NCBI RefSeq assembly: GCF_027946175.1
Contig: NZ_AP026671.1
Location: 1,736,001-1,800,000, forward strand
Direction: 5' to 3'
DNA: 64,000 nt
DNA from: Nitratiruptor tergarcus DSM 16512
GTDB taxonomy: Bacteria > Campylobacterota > Campylobacteria > Campylobacterales > Nitratiruptoraceae
A program made the translations under genes and the position numbers. Each line of letters begins with the position of its first letter. Positions within the stretch are counted from its first letter, which is position 1. A model generated the notes under the pieces. That model made no database searches and had not been told where the DNA came from. It worked only from the letters and a program-made list of their open reading frames with translations. Below are positions 53,171 through 63,649 of the stretch, piece after piece.

Positions 53171-54973
53171 ATGATAGCTTTACTCTCACAAATGCTTAGT
53201 GAAACGTTAGAAGATGAGGTAGAGATAGTTTCCAAAAAAGAGTTTGCCTATCCAAAAGAGAGAAAGTTTTTTGCAATAGATAGTGAATATGTATTTATCT
53301 ATAATAAACACCTCATGCCAAAAAAACTGCATATTATCAAAACACTCCTTGCTCAATTTATTCGTTTGTATCAACAAAACGAGGATGAATTAAAAAAATT
53401 AAAAATTATCCATAAAGAGGTAGATAATATTCTTCATTCTAATGAACTTTTTTTTGAAAAAAAGGGTGATATTGCCTCTTTTTTCTCTTTTTTGCATAAA
53501 GAGGATATTCAATTTGTTTTAATTGAAAACGGTAAGGTGCTATTTAATAATGGGATTGATACATTTACTATTGAAACGACTCTTAAAAAGCTAAAAAAAG
53601 CAGCTATTGTCTCTTTGCCTATAGGAGAAGGAGCACTTTTTGCTACGAATAAAGGATTTTATACTATTATATTATTAAAAAAGAGAGGAAGTATTGATCC
53701 ATTTATTAAAAAGCTTATGAATTCGCGTCTTTTGTGGATAAATGCTCTTTATGAAGCAAGAGTATCTTATGAGGTTGATAGACTTACAGGCCTTTATACA
53801 CGGAGCAAGTTTCTTACAGATCTTCCAATGCACAAAAAGAGATCATTTATCTTCATCAACATTAAAAATTTCAAAGTTATTAATCAGCTATATAATGATG
53901 CTATTGGTGATAGAGTTTTACAAGAGCTTGCAGAGAGATTCCGTCAAGGTTTTGGGCATGAGCATATATATAGGATCTATGGAGATAGATTTGCAATAAT
54001 TTGTGAAGAAAAAGAACTGCAAAATTTTATAGATATATTGTGGGGTATAGAAACTAAAGCATTTTTAATATATAACGATGAAACAAAAGAGTATATTGAA
54101 CCACAGCTTAAATTTGGGGTATTTGTTTCTCGAGAATATCACGATGAAATGTTGGAATTAGCCAATATTGCTTTTAAGCAGTGTCAAAAAGCTCTTTGTT
54201 ACTATAAAGACGATATAAAACCAATGCTACAAGAAGAGATAGAGTATACATATCTTTTAACACGGGCATTGGATGAGGATGGTATTGAGCCATATTTTCA
54301 AAAAGTTATTGATAAAAAAAATGGTACAGTTCACTATTATGAAGTTCTCATGCGCATTGTTATAGATGAAAAAGTGTACCCGCCTGTAAAATTTTTGGAT
54401 ATTGCAAAGAAAAAGGGGCTTTATAAAAAACTTAGTACTGTAATGATAGAAAAAGCGATTGCAGCTGCTAAAAAACTTCAACAGAGAGTTTCGATAAACA
54501 TAGATATTTTTGATATTTTGGAAAAAGATTTTATGGCAAATATTCAAAAACTTTTGCAAAAATATCAAATAGCTTCGCATATGCTACAATTTGAAATTTT
54601 AGAAACAGAAGATATATATCAATATAGCAGTGAAGTTAAAGCTTTTATTAGTACTATGCGGTCCCTTGGTATAGGTGTGGCTTTAGATGATTTTGGAAAA
54701 GGCTATTCCAATTTCGCGATTATTAAAGATTTTGATCTTGATTTACTCAAAATAGATATGAGTATTGTTCGCCATATTGGGAAGAGTGAAGAGTCTTTTT
54801 TGATTCTCAAATCAATTGCAGAGTTTGCCTCTTTGTTACATATTGAGACTACTGCAGAAGGTGTAGGGAGCGAAGAGATCTATCAAAAGGTATTACAGAC
54901 TCCTATTAACTATCTGCAAGGTTTCTTTATCGATAAGCCAAAACCTCTTGAAGAGATCCTTATACAACAATAA
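53171..54973 (+). CDS. Cytoplasmic GGDEF-EAL protein with degenerate GGDEF
   Basis: This 600-residue protein has no membrane helix. The first 190 residues are a novel or PAS/GAF-like sensor region. The GGDEF domain (about 200-330) has IYGDRF where GGDEF is required, so it should not make c-di-GMP. The EAL domain (about 360-600) reads EVL but keeps the catalytic Asn (INIDIFD), Glu (EILETED), DDFGKGYS, Lys (LLKID) and AEG positions, so phosphodiesterase activity is plausible. The start codon immediately follows the dehydrogenase-like gene; the end overlaps the convergent murB by 14 bases. Confidence 0.88.
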   Translation: MIALLSQMLSETLEDEVEIVSKKEFAYPKERKFFAIDSEYVFIYNKHLMPKKLHIIKTLLAQFIRLYQQNEDELKKLKIIHKEVDNILHSNELFFEKKGDIASFFSFLHKEDIQFVLIENGKVLFNNGIDTFTIETTLKKLKKAAIVSLPIGEGALFATNKGFYTIILLKKRGSIDPFIKKLMNSRLLWINALYEARVSYEVDRLTGLYTRSKFLTDLPMHKKRSFIFINIKNFKVINQLYNDAIGDRVLQELAERFRQGFGHEHIYRIYGDRFAIICEEKELQNFIDILWGIETKAFLIYNDETKEYIEPQLKFGVFVSREYHDEMLELANIAFKQCQKALCYYKDDIKPMLQEEIEYTYLLTRALDEDGIEPYFQKVIDKKNGTVHYYEVLMRIVIDEKVYPPVKFLDIAKKKGLYKKLSTVMIEKAIAAAKKLQQRVSINIDIFDILEKDFMANIQKLLQKYQIASHMLQFEILETEDIYQYSSEVKAFISTMRSLGIGVALDDFGKGYSNFAIIKDFDLDLLKIDMSIVRHIGKSEESFLILKSIAEFASLLHIETTAEGVGSEEIYQKVLQTPINYLQGFFIDKPKPLEEILIQQ

Positions 54974-55733
54974 TCTCTTCTTCTAAAGGGATTCCATATT
55001 TGGCAAAAACTTGCGCTTTTGCTTCATTGATAAGTGTCATTGCTTCTTCAAAAGTGCCTCCGCCAAGATTAACCAAAAAGTTTGCATGGATATGGCTAAA
55101 AGCCATATTGCCTACTCTTTTTCCTTTGAGACCTACAGCCTCTATGAGTCTTCCTGCATAATCTCCCGGAGGATTTTTAAATACACTCCCAGCACTTGGT
55201 TCTTTTGGCTGATTGGAACGAAGTTGCAGGAGTTTTTGGCGTAGCTCTTCGCTGAATCCAGGCACAATTTTAAAGCCAGCTTCATAGATAATATTTTTGA
55301 TAGCGCTTTTGCGATACTCTAAGCCAACTTTGTGAGCTGGAATTTTGCCTTGATGAGTGCGAATCCAAAGGAGGCGATCTTTGATCTCATACTCTTTGAC
55401 ACCTGCATTCATTTTCACTGCCCCACCGATGGTTCCAGGGAGTTTGTTCAAAAACTCAAACCCTGCAATATCATGTTTTTTACAAAATGAGACCACTTTG
55501 CCTGTTGCAGTTTTTGCACCGATGATAAGTTCATCCCCTTCTATGCGGATAAAATCAAAGTTTTTGCCCAAAATTGCTAGGGGAGGTGGTGAAGGACTTA
55601 CCAGCAGATTGTTGGCTCCACCGATGAGAAAAAATGCTTCATTTGTAGCTTCAATGCTCTCTATTACTTCTACTTCGATTTTTGGACCTATTTTGATAGA
55701 GCTGTAGCGACTAAAATCTATTACTCTCTTCAC
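54960..55733 (-). CDS. murB: UDP-N-acetylenolpyruvoylglucosamine reductase
   Basis: This protein of about 257 residues has the FAD-binding segment IGGANNLL, NKLPGTIGGAVKMNAG, the catalytic Ser region PSAGSVFKNPPGDYAGRLIE and the final Glu in IPLEEEI. It reduces the enolpyruvyl group in peptidoglycan precursor synthesis. The length matches the short MurB form of Helicobacter and relatives. GTG 55733 is chosen, with GGGAG before it, overlapping the mqnD stop by one base; another GTG is at 55751. Confidence 0.9.
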   Translation of the reverse strand: MKRVIDFSRYSSIKIGPKIEVEVIESIEATNEAFFLIGGANNLLVSPSPPPLAILGKNFDFIRIEGDELIIGAKTATGKVVSFCKKHDIAGFEFLNKLPGTIGGAVKMNAGVKEYEIKDRLLWIRTHQGKIPAHKVGLEYRKSAIKNIIYEAGFKIVPGFSEELRQKLLQLRSNQPKEPSAGSVFKNPPGDYAGRLIEAVGLKGKRVGNMAFSHIHANFLVNLGGGTFEEAMTLINEAKAQVFAKYGIPLEEEIIVV

Positions 55734-56596
55734 TACATCTCCCGTAAACACTTATATTCATGGGGAATGAGAAAATCTTTTGCTCTTATAGGACAGTCAT
55801 AAAAATCATACTCAAAGCCAATTGCAAAGAGTCTGTTGAGAGCTTCGTATTGTAATTCATTCATAGTAATGGAGTGTTCATTTGCATAGAGATCAAGATA
55901 TCTTTGCAATTGCTCATCCTCTATGCGTACAAGATTACGCTCTAAGAGCATCTTTGAAAGGAGTGTTTTATGGTTGTGTGCAACTGCTACTGTTTTTGTG
56001 AGCATCTCTTCTGCTTCGATCGCTTTATTAAGTGGAATCGATCTGCGCAAAGCCATTCCGCCAAGAGGGAGTGGGAGATCACTGCCAGCAAGATCCACCC
56101 AGATATCCCACAGTTCTCGTTCTACTTCTAAATTTTCATCAAAATCGAGAATCGATTCATGGATAAGTACGCCCGCATCTACTGTGCCTTCAAGTACTGC
56201 CTTTTCAATATCTAAAAAATTCATATAGACTGGTCTTGCATGAGGATAGGCGATGCGAAAGAGGAGGGCGTTTGTCGTGTAGCGCCCACTCAGAGCAGCT
56301 TTAAAGTTTGGTTTGAGCTTTTTCCCTCTTTTTTTTATGAGTTTTGGACCATACCCTTCACCAAAGCTCACAGCTGTACGCAAAAGTGCATACTCATTGC
56401 GAATTTTTGGATAGAGTGCAAAGCTAATAGCTGTAATATCGTAAAAATTTTCTAAGGCTTTTTCATTGAGAGTTTCAATATCAAGAGCAGTATTGGTAAA
56501 GTGAAGATCTTTTGCACTCACCCAGCCAAATTTGATAGCGTAAAACATAAAAATATCATCTGCATCGGGAGAGTGGGCGACTGAATAGGTTGACAT
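55733..56596 (-). CDS. mqnD: 1,4-dihydroxy-6-naphthoate synthase (menaquinone, futalosine route)
   Basis: This 287-residue protein begins YSVAHSPDADDIFMFYAI; ITAISFALYPKI and SGRYTTNALLFRIAYP follow, as in MqnD enzymes, which have a periplasmic-binding-protein fold but stay cytoplasmic. It cleaves cyclic dehypoxanthine futalosine to dihydroxynaphthoate. Campylobacterota use this route instead of the classical Men pathway. MqnA is a related family, but SPDADD and the overall length favour MqnD. Confidence 0.8.
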   Translation of the reverse strand: MSTYSVAHSPDADDIFMFYAIKFGWVSAKDLHFTNTALDIETLNEKALENFYDITAISFALYPKIRNEYALLRTAVSFGEGYGPKLIKKRGKKLKPNFKAALSGRYTTNALLFRIAYPHARPVYMNFLDIEKAVLEGTVDAGVLIHESILDFDENLEVERELWDIWVDLAGSDLPLPLGGMALRRSIPLNKAIEAEEMLTKTVAVAHNHKTLLSKMLLERNLVRIEDEQLQRYLDLYANEHSITMNELQYEALNRLFAIGFEYDFYDCPIRAKDFLIPHEYKCLREM

Positions 56597-56687
56597 TATA
56601 AGCCTTTATATGCGATTTTATGAAAGAAATTATATCTTATAGTTGTTATAATTGCAGATCCTAAATTGAAAGAAAGTACAAGAATAT

Positions 56688-57762
56688 ATGGAGAGATTTT
56701 ATTTTATTGATTTTTTTCAGAGGATGTGCTGTTATATTTGTTTCATGGCTGCATATAGCAGAAAATTATAAAAGAATTGCATCTGATGGGTTAGAGTTTT
56801 ATCAGTTATTTAAAGTATTTGATTTTGGTAGATTTGGTGTTATTCTCTTTTTTATCATAAGTGGTTTTCTACTTATTGGTACTTTAAGAGATGAAAGGCA
56901 TATTGCTGTAAAAAAGTACTTAATTAAACGATTTTTCAGGCTCTATCCCGCTTTTTTTCTCTCTGTCTTTATAGCATATCCAGTTATGAAAATCTGGGGT
57001 TGTCACTTTTCAGTAAAAGATTTACTTATCAATTTAACTATGGTGCCCCAGTTTTTTAATGCTCCTTTGATTCAATGGCTCTATTGGACTTTGGAGGTGC
57101 AGTGGATATTTTATCTTTTATTAGCAGTTTTGTATTATCTAGGATATTTAAATAATAAAAAAGTTTTATTTTCCATTTTTTTACTATGTGTGGCTATTTT
57201 TACTCTTTCACGACTATTACATTTTCATAGCTCTCATGTTGGATTGGAAGAGTTGCCACATTTTCTTGCGATAATGTTTTGGGCGATTATAGTGCGACGT
57301 TTTCATGATAATAGCAATGAGTATCAGCGAGTTTTTTATATTGCAACAATTATTTTGTTCACTATCCAAATTGCTGCAGTGATAAAATATTATATGACGC
57401 ATAAAATGCAATTTATTCCACTCATGCTTTCGTTTATTGGTGCAGAAGTTTTCTTTTTAATTATTTTCTTTTTTTATCATCAAAATATTCAAGTGAAATT
57501 TCCAGTAATAATTCATCATTTCATTCGATTTATAAGAAAGGTAGGAAAGATTAGCTACAGTATGTATCTTTTTCATGCAATTGTTTTACATGGTATGTAT
57601 TTACTTATTATTCACCATTTTCAAGATTTTAAGAATCTCCATTTAGGCCTGTATGTTGTAGTGAATCTGTCTCTTACAATAGTTGTAGGTTGGATAATGT
57701 ATCATTTGGTTGAAAAACCGTTTAATACTTTAGGGCATAAATTGGCAAGTAGGGTGAAATAG
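56688..57762 (+). pseudogene. Acyltransferase-3 family membrane protein with a 5' frameshift
   Basis: The main frame (from TTG 56707 to 57762, about 351 residues) is an OafA/YrhL-like O-acyltransferase with some ten membrane helices. Its start lacks the expected N terminus. ATG 56688 gives MERFYFIDF in another frame; removing one T from the seven-T run at 56711-56717 joins this to FRGCAVIFVSWLHIAENYKR, the family's normal beginning with the catalytic His. So the gene carries a one-base shift. It may be broken, phase-variable, or a sequencing error. The acceptor sugar or lipid is unknown. Confidence 0.75.
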
Positions 57763-57803
57763 AGTACAAATTGGCGAAAAACTATTTTTTTGGATGGAAT
57801 ATA

Positions 57804-58271
57804 TTACTTTAGTTTTTCGCATCTCTCTTTTATAATGTGATTGTCAATACCCCCTGAGTATTTATAAACAATTGAGCCACCCATATTGCCTTCATATAAG
57901 ACTGTTAAAATAGTAAAGATGATGAAAAGGAGTGATAGCTTTTCTAATGTAAACGATTTTTTCATCGTTGCAATCCATTTTATTAATGTAGTGATAAATA
58001 AGATTAATAGTGTTAAAAATCCTAAAATTTTATGTTTGGCAATCACAGCTTTACCATATTCTAAAATATAGTTATTATTTAATATAGTATTAGCATCATG
58101 TAATCCCCCATAAACAGCAAAGAATGAGATAAGAAGCGAGAGTGCCAAGATTCTTGTAGATGCTTTTGCGTATGTTATATCTTTTGTGCCAAGATACGTA
58201 AGTTGTGAAAAGAGTGCAGCTAATGGAAGAGCTACGACAAAATGGACGAATGGAGGATGTATTACATTCAT
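57804..58271 (-). CDS. DUF2231 membrane protein
   Basis: This 155-residue protein has four membrane helices and starts MNVIHPPFVHFVVALPLA; the HPPxVHFxxALP motif in the first helix is the mark of DUF2231 proteins. The family often accompanies redox or haem-membrane proteins, but its role is not established. The gene is alone, convergent with the acyltransferase and divergent from recA. Bases 58272-58504 contain only the recA upstream region. Confidence 0.8.
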   Translation of the reverse strand: MNVIHPPFVHFVVALPLAALFSQLTYLGTKDITYAKASTRILALSLLISFFAVYGGLHDANTILNNNYILEYGKAVIAKHKILGFLTLLILFITTLIKWIATMKKSFTLEKLSLLFIIFTILTVLYEGNMGGSIVYKYSGGIDNHIIKERCEKLK

Positions 58272-58504
58272 TATGACTCCTTTGTGGAAATGGCACCTTT
58301 ATCCTGTATGCTTCTAATAATAACATAATTTTTTGTAATATCAAAAAATTGTAAAAATAGGATGGAGAATCAAAAGTGCTGGAAATTTGAAAAAGGATAA
58401 GATTTTATAGCAGAGTTCAAGGTGTAAACTGTATTCATTTAATGTTTTATGGATATTTCACTTAAAAAAAGCTAAAATATTAAAAAATTTATGAGAGGGT
58501 ATTT

Positions 58505-59539
58505 ATGGATCCAAATAAAGAAAAAGCACTTGAACTTGCCATAAAGCAGATTGACAAAGCTTTTGGGAAAGGGGCTTTGGTCAAACTTGGCGAAAAAGAG
58601 ATTGAACCAATTGCTTCTATTTCAACAGGTTCTCTTGGTTTGGATATGGCTCTTGGCATTGGTGGTGTGCCAAAAGGGCGAATTATTGAGATATATGGAC
58701 CAGAGAGTTCAGGAAAAACCACACTAGCTCTCCAAATAATTGCTGAAGCGCAAAAGCAAGGAGGTATTGCTGCATTTATTGATGCTGAGCATGCACTCGA
58801 TGTATTTTATGCAAAAAATTTGGGTGTAGATGTAGAAAATCTCCTCGTCTCCCAGCCAGATTTTGGTGAGCAGGCTCTTGATATTGTAGAGACCATCGCA
58901 AGGAGTGGGGCAGTTGATGTTATAGTAATAGACTCAGTCGCTGCTCTTACTCCAAAAGCAGAGATCGAAGGTGAAATGGGTGATGCACATGTTGGATTAC
59001 AAGCAAGGCTTATGAGTCAAGCCCTGCGTAAACTCACAGGTGTGCTGCATAAGATGAATACTACAGTTATTTTTATCAACCAGATCCGTATGAAGATTGG
59101 GGCTATGGGATATGGCACACCAGAGACAACAACAGGAGGAAATGCACTTAAATTCTATGCATCTGTACGTATAGATGTACGACGCATTGCCACACTCAAG
59201 CAAGGCGATAGTAATATCGGAAACCGGGTACGTGCAAAAGTAGTGAAAAATAAAGTGGCTCCTCCATTTCGTCAAGCAGAATTTGATATTATGTTTGGTG
59301 AAGGAATTAGTAAAGAGGGTGAGCTTATCGATTATGGTGTGAAGCTGGATGTTATCGATAAAAGTGGTAGTTGGTTTAGTTATAAAGATATTAAGTTGGG
59401 GCAGGGTAGAGAGAATGCAAAAGCGTATCTCAAAGAGCATCCTGACGTTGCTGCCCAAATTGAAGATGAGATCCGCCAAGCTCTTGGTATGAATGATAGT
59501 GTAATGATAGTTCCTGAAAATGAAATGGTAGAAGATTAA
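58505..59539 (+). CDS. recA: Recombinase A
   Basis: This 344-residue protein has Walker [41 protein letters not shown] and [12 protein letters not shown]. It is a full-length, intein-free RecA. It forms filaments on single-stranded DNA for homologous recombination. The start follows a GAGAGGG ribosome site. eno follows after 12 bases, a gene order common in Campylobacterota. Confidence 0.97.
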   Translation: MDPNKEKALELAIKQIDKAFGKGALVKLGEKEIEPIASISTGSLGLDMALGIGGVPKGRIIEIYGPESSGKTTLALQIIAEAQKQGGIAAFIDAEHALDVFYAKNLGVDVENLLVSQPDFGEQALDIVETIARSGAVDVIVIDSVAALTPKAEIEGEMGDAHVGLQARLMSQALRKLTGVLHKMNTTVIFINQIRMKIGAMGYGTPETTTGGNALKFYASVRIDVRRIATLKQGDSNIGNRVRAKVVKNKVAPPFRQAEFDIMFGEGISKEGELIDYGVKLDVIDKSGSWFSYKDIKLGQGRENAKAYLKEHPDVAAQIEDEIRQALGMNDSVMIVPENEMVED

Positions 59540-60822
<1,283 letters not shown>

Positions 60823-60823
<1 letters not shown>

Positions 60824-61092
60824 TGGATAAGAGGCCACAAGAGCTTGCTGACTCCTTAAAAAAAAGGAGTTGGCTAGCTGAAGCTTTCCGCTATAGTATG
60901 ATGGCTTTAGTTGTTATACTTATGGCTATCTATATTGGGGCGTTACTTTTTGGTACCAATTCGGTAGAAGTTCTCTATCAGCTCAATGTAGTAGAAAAAA
61001 ACCTCAAAAGAAGTATTAATTTTCTCAAAAAAGAGAATGCAAGATTGCAAAAAGAGTATTTTGAATTAAAAGAGCTGGAGCCCAAAGAATGA
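60823..61092 (+). CDS. FtsL/DivIC-like small membrane protein
   Basis: This 89-residue protein has a short cytoplasmic head, one membrane helix (about 24-44) and a periplasmic leucine-zipper-like coiled coil (VVEKNLKRSINFLKKENARL). This is the plan of septum-formation initiators of the FtsL/DivIC group. Its place right after eno and before the AMIN protein is conserved in the phylum. Assignment as the division protein is by shape and context, not by strong motifs. Confidence 0.7.
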
Positions 61093-61685
61093 GAATAATT
61101 TTTTTTCACATTGCCACTGTAACTTTTTTATTGGCACGTATTAATCCTTTCTATTTTCCAGGAGAGGTGCCAAATTTACAACATAGCTCTGCCCACATAA
61201 AGCAGAGTATCTCCTCACAGGCAGATGAGGAGAATTTGTCTACTTCAGCGCACAGTATCAGCGCAAATGCATCATCTGTTATAAAAGATAATAATACCTC
61301 TTCGATTTCTTCACATACTTTACAGACCTCTTCGCATGCAGCTGTAAGTCAATCTTCACAACAAAATAGACCATCTTTAGAGACTCCTTTTACTACGTTA
61401 CAACTCGGATTTGCTACTATTGCTTTTTATAAAGATAAAATAAGGATCCGTACGCAAGATAGATTAAAAAAAGAGTTTTTACTCGATTCTCCTCCAAAGA
61501 TTGTTATCGATTTTGCAGCAAAGAGGAAATTTCAAAGCAAAAAGCAGCAACTAAAAACTCCACTTTTTAAAGATATTGCAATTGGTGCTCATAAAAACTT
61601 CTATCGTATAGCAATTAGTCTGGGTGGAGAGTGCCGTAATCGCATAAAAAAAGAAACTGACACTATCTGGATATATTGCCACTAA
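61089..61685 (+). CDS. AMIN-domain periplasmic protein
   Basis: This 198-residue protein has a signal peptide, a long Ser/Gln/His-rich linker (about 35-100) and a C-terminal AMIN-like domain (FATIAFYKDKIRIRTQDRLK, PPKIVIDFAAKRKF, FYRIAISLGGECR). AMIN domains target proteins to peptidoglycan or septa. There is no hydrolase domain. It overlaps the ftsL-like gene (ATGA) and the convergent antiporter gene by 23 bases. Confidence 0.75.
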   Translation: MRIIFFHIATVTFLLARINPFYFPGEVPNLQHSSAHIKQSISSQADEENLSTSAHSISANASSVIKDNNTSSISSHTLQTSSHAAVSQSSQQNRPSLETPFTTLQLGFATIAFYKDKIRIRTQDRLKKEFLLDSPPKIVIDFAAKRKFQSKKQQLKTPLFKDIAIGAHKNFYRIAISLGGECRNRIKKETDTIWIYCH

Positions 61686-62817
61686 AACGTATTATCAATC
61701 GTATTGTTATCATTGTAAAAAGTACTTCAATGATACTTGCAAGGATAAAAGCCATATATTCACTCTCATCAATAAATTTCGTATGCAAAGCGATTGTGGC
61801 AATTGCTACAAGGAGTGTTAGAGGCATGGAGTGAGAAAGTGCAAAGAGAATTTGCTCTTTGAGTTTCATAATATCATAAAAAACAAATGCTGCGATAATG
61901 CGTATACAGATCATAATTGCAGCAATGAGTAAGGCGCTATAAGATATATCACTTACAAGGAGCGATGCAATCTTAAAGCTGCTTCCTGTATAGATGAAAA
62001 ATATAGGTACTAAAAATCCAAACCCAAAAGAGGAGAGCTTATGGGGCAGGCTTCTTTTGTGTTCAAAAAATGTTGCAATAAAAATACCGGCAATGAAAGC
62101 ACCAAAGGCTACCTCAAGATGCAAGTAGAGCATGAGAGAGATAAAGAGAAAAAAGAGTGCCATTGAGAGACGAATATCTTGCTCTTCATTATCAATCTTT
62201 GGCATAAGGGTAGTTTTGATTTCTGGATACCACCAAAAAAGAACCTGTAAAAGCTTAAAAGCTCCAAGCACCAAAAGAAGAAAAAGTGATAAAATAAAGA
62301 TCTTTTTGTAAAACTCTGTACCAAAACCAAACTCAAGACCTGTGCTAATTATTGTGAGAATTGCAATGGAGACAACTTCTCCAAGACTTCCAATTGCAAT
62401 TGAGAGATTGAGCCAAGTATAGTTTTTACCATACTCTTTGCGCAGAGCCGCTATCAATCCTACGGATATGAGAGGAAAAATAGCGATAAATATATTTTCA
62501 AATCCAAGATTTTTTACCAATAAGAATGAGAGGAGATATAAAGCTCCAATGTATAAAAAGCCTTTTTTGAGTGTCTTTTTATCAATGGCAAGGATTTTTT
62601 TGAGATCAACTTCAAGACCTGCTAAAAACATAAGATATAAAAATCCAAATTCTGCTACCAGCTCAAAGAGAGGTACATGGTGCAAAAATCCCCAAGTACC
62701 AAAGAGGGTACCGAGGGCGATCTCTATGACAGATGTGGGAAGTTTAGTAAATTTTGCCAAAAATGGCGATGAAAAGATTATTAAAGAGATAGTGGTAATA
62801 ATCGCTATTTCATTCAT
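61663..62817 (-). CDS. CPA2-type cation:proton antiporter
   Basis: This 384-residue protein has about 12 membrane helices. The N-terminal TSVIEIALGTLFGTWGF and FLAGLEVDLKKIL are typical of Kef/CPA2 exchangers, as is the discontinuous helix IGSLGEVVSIAIL. It has no RCK or other C-terminal domain. It exchanges Na+ or K+ for H+ in the inner membrane. It overlaps the bioB stop by eight bases; a functional link to biotin is not suggested. Confidence 0.85.
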   Translation of the reverse strand: MNEIAIITTISLIIFSSPFLAKFTKLPTSVIEIALGTLFGTWGFLHHVPLFELVAEFGFLYLMFLAGLEVDLKKILAIDKKTLKKGFLYIGALYLLSFLLVKNLGFENIFIAIFPLISVGLIAALRKEYGKNYTWLNLSIAIGSLGEVVSIAILTIISTGLEFGFGTEFYKKIFILSLFLLLVLGAFKLLQVLFWWYPEIKTTLMPKIDNEEQDIRLSMALFFLFISLMLYLHLEVAFGAFIAGIFIATFFEHKRSLPHKLSSFGFGFLVPIFFIYTGSSFKIASLLVSDISYSALLIAAIMICIRIIAAFVFYDIMKLKEQILFALSHSMPLTLLVAIATIALHTKFIDESEYMAFILASIIEVLFTMITIRLIIRFSGNISR

Positions 62818-63649
62818 GGCAACTTGTTGCTATTTCATATCCAAGATTTTGAAGTGTTAGAAGATCTCTATCTGGTTTTTCGCCTTTGGTAGTGAGATAG
62901 TCTCCTATAACAATGGCGTTTGCCCCAGCTTCTAAAATTGCTGGCCATCTTTTGCCAAAAACAAGCTCTCTACCACCTGCAACCATAATCAATGCTTTGG
63001 GGAGTTTTTTTCGTGTTTGACGAATAAGAGCAAGTGCGGTGCTCGGATCTACAGTTTTTTGTTCGAGAGGTAAAGCTGGATTTGGATGAAAAAAATTAAG
63101 CGGTACACTCATCGGCTCAAGTGAGGCGATTTGCTCTATGAGCTCATCTTGCTGTGCTTTACTCTCTCCAAGACCAAAAATCCCTCCAGTGCACAGATTT
63201 AGTCCTGCTTCTTTTGCATTGAGACATGTTTGGTAGCGCTCTTCCCATGAATGAGTTGAGCAGATTTGCGGATAGAAGCTTTTTGCGCTTTCCAAATTGT
63301 GGTTGTAGTTATCGATTCCAGCATGTTTGAGCTCTTTTAACTGTTCTAGCGTTGCAGTACCATTGCAGCCAATAAGTGAAATATCTGGGACCTCTTTTTT
63401 TACTGCATATGCTGCTTTGGTGACAAAATCGAGAATTTTATCATCAATTCCGCGCCCAGCTGTTACTAAACAAAATCCAATTGCTTTAGCTGCTTTTGCT
63501 TTTTTTGCCTCTTGCACAATTGTCTCAATCGGTTTATATTTATAACGTGGAATATCTGCGTGATATTTGGTACTTTGGGTGCAAAACTTGCAATCTTCAG
63601 CGCATACTCCGCTGCTGATATTGCTAATAGCGCAGAGATAGACCTTCAT
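62810..63649 (-). CDS. bioB: Biotin synthase
   Basis: This protein of about 279 residues begins MKVYLCAISNISSGVCAEDC; the radical SAM ligands are in CAEDCKFCTQS, followed by YNHNLESAKSFYPQICSTHS and GGIFGLGES. It inserts sulfur into dethiobiotin. The short form without a long N-terminal extension is normal in this phylum. The start is ATG 63649, preceded by GAGGAG; an in-frame upstream codon to 63706 has no such site. It overlaps the phosphoesterase stop (ATGA). Confidence 0.92.
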   Translation of the reverse strand: MKVYLCAISNISSGVCAEDCKFCTQSTKYHADIPRYKYKPIETIVQEAKKAKAAKAIGFCLVTAGRGIDDKILDFVTKAAYAVKKEVPDISLIGCNGTATLEQLKELKHAGIDNYNHNLESAKSFYPQICSTHSWEERYQTCLNAKEAGLNLCTGGIFGLGESKAQQDELIEQIASLEPMSVPLNFFHPNPALPLEQKTVDPSTALALIRQTRKKLPKALIMVAGGRELVFGKRWPAILEAGANAIVIGDYLTTKGEKPDRDLLTLQNLGYEIATSCHE

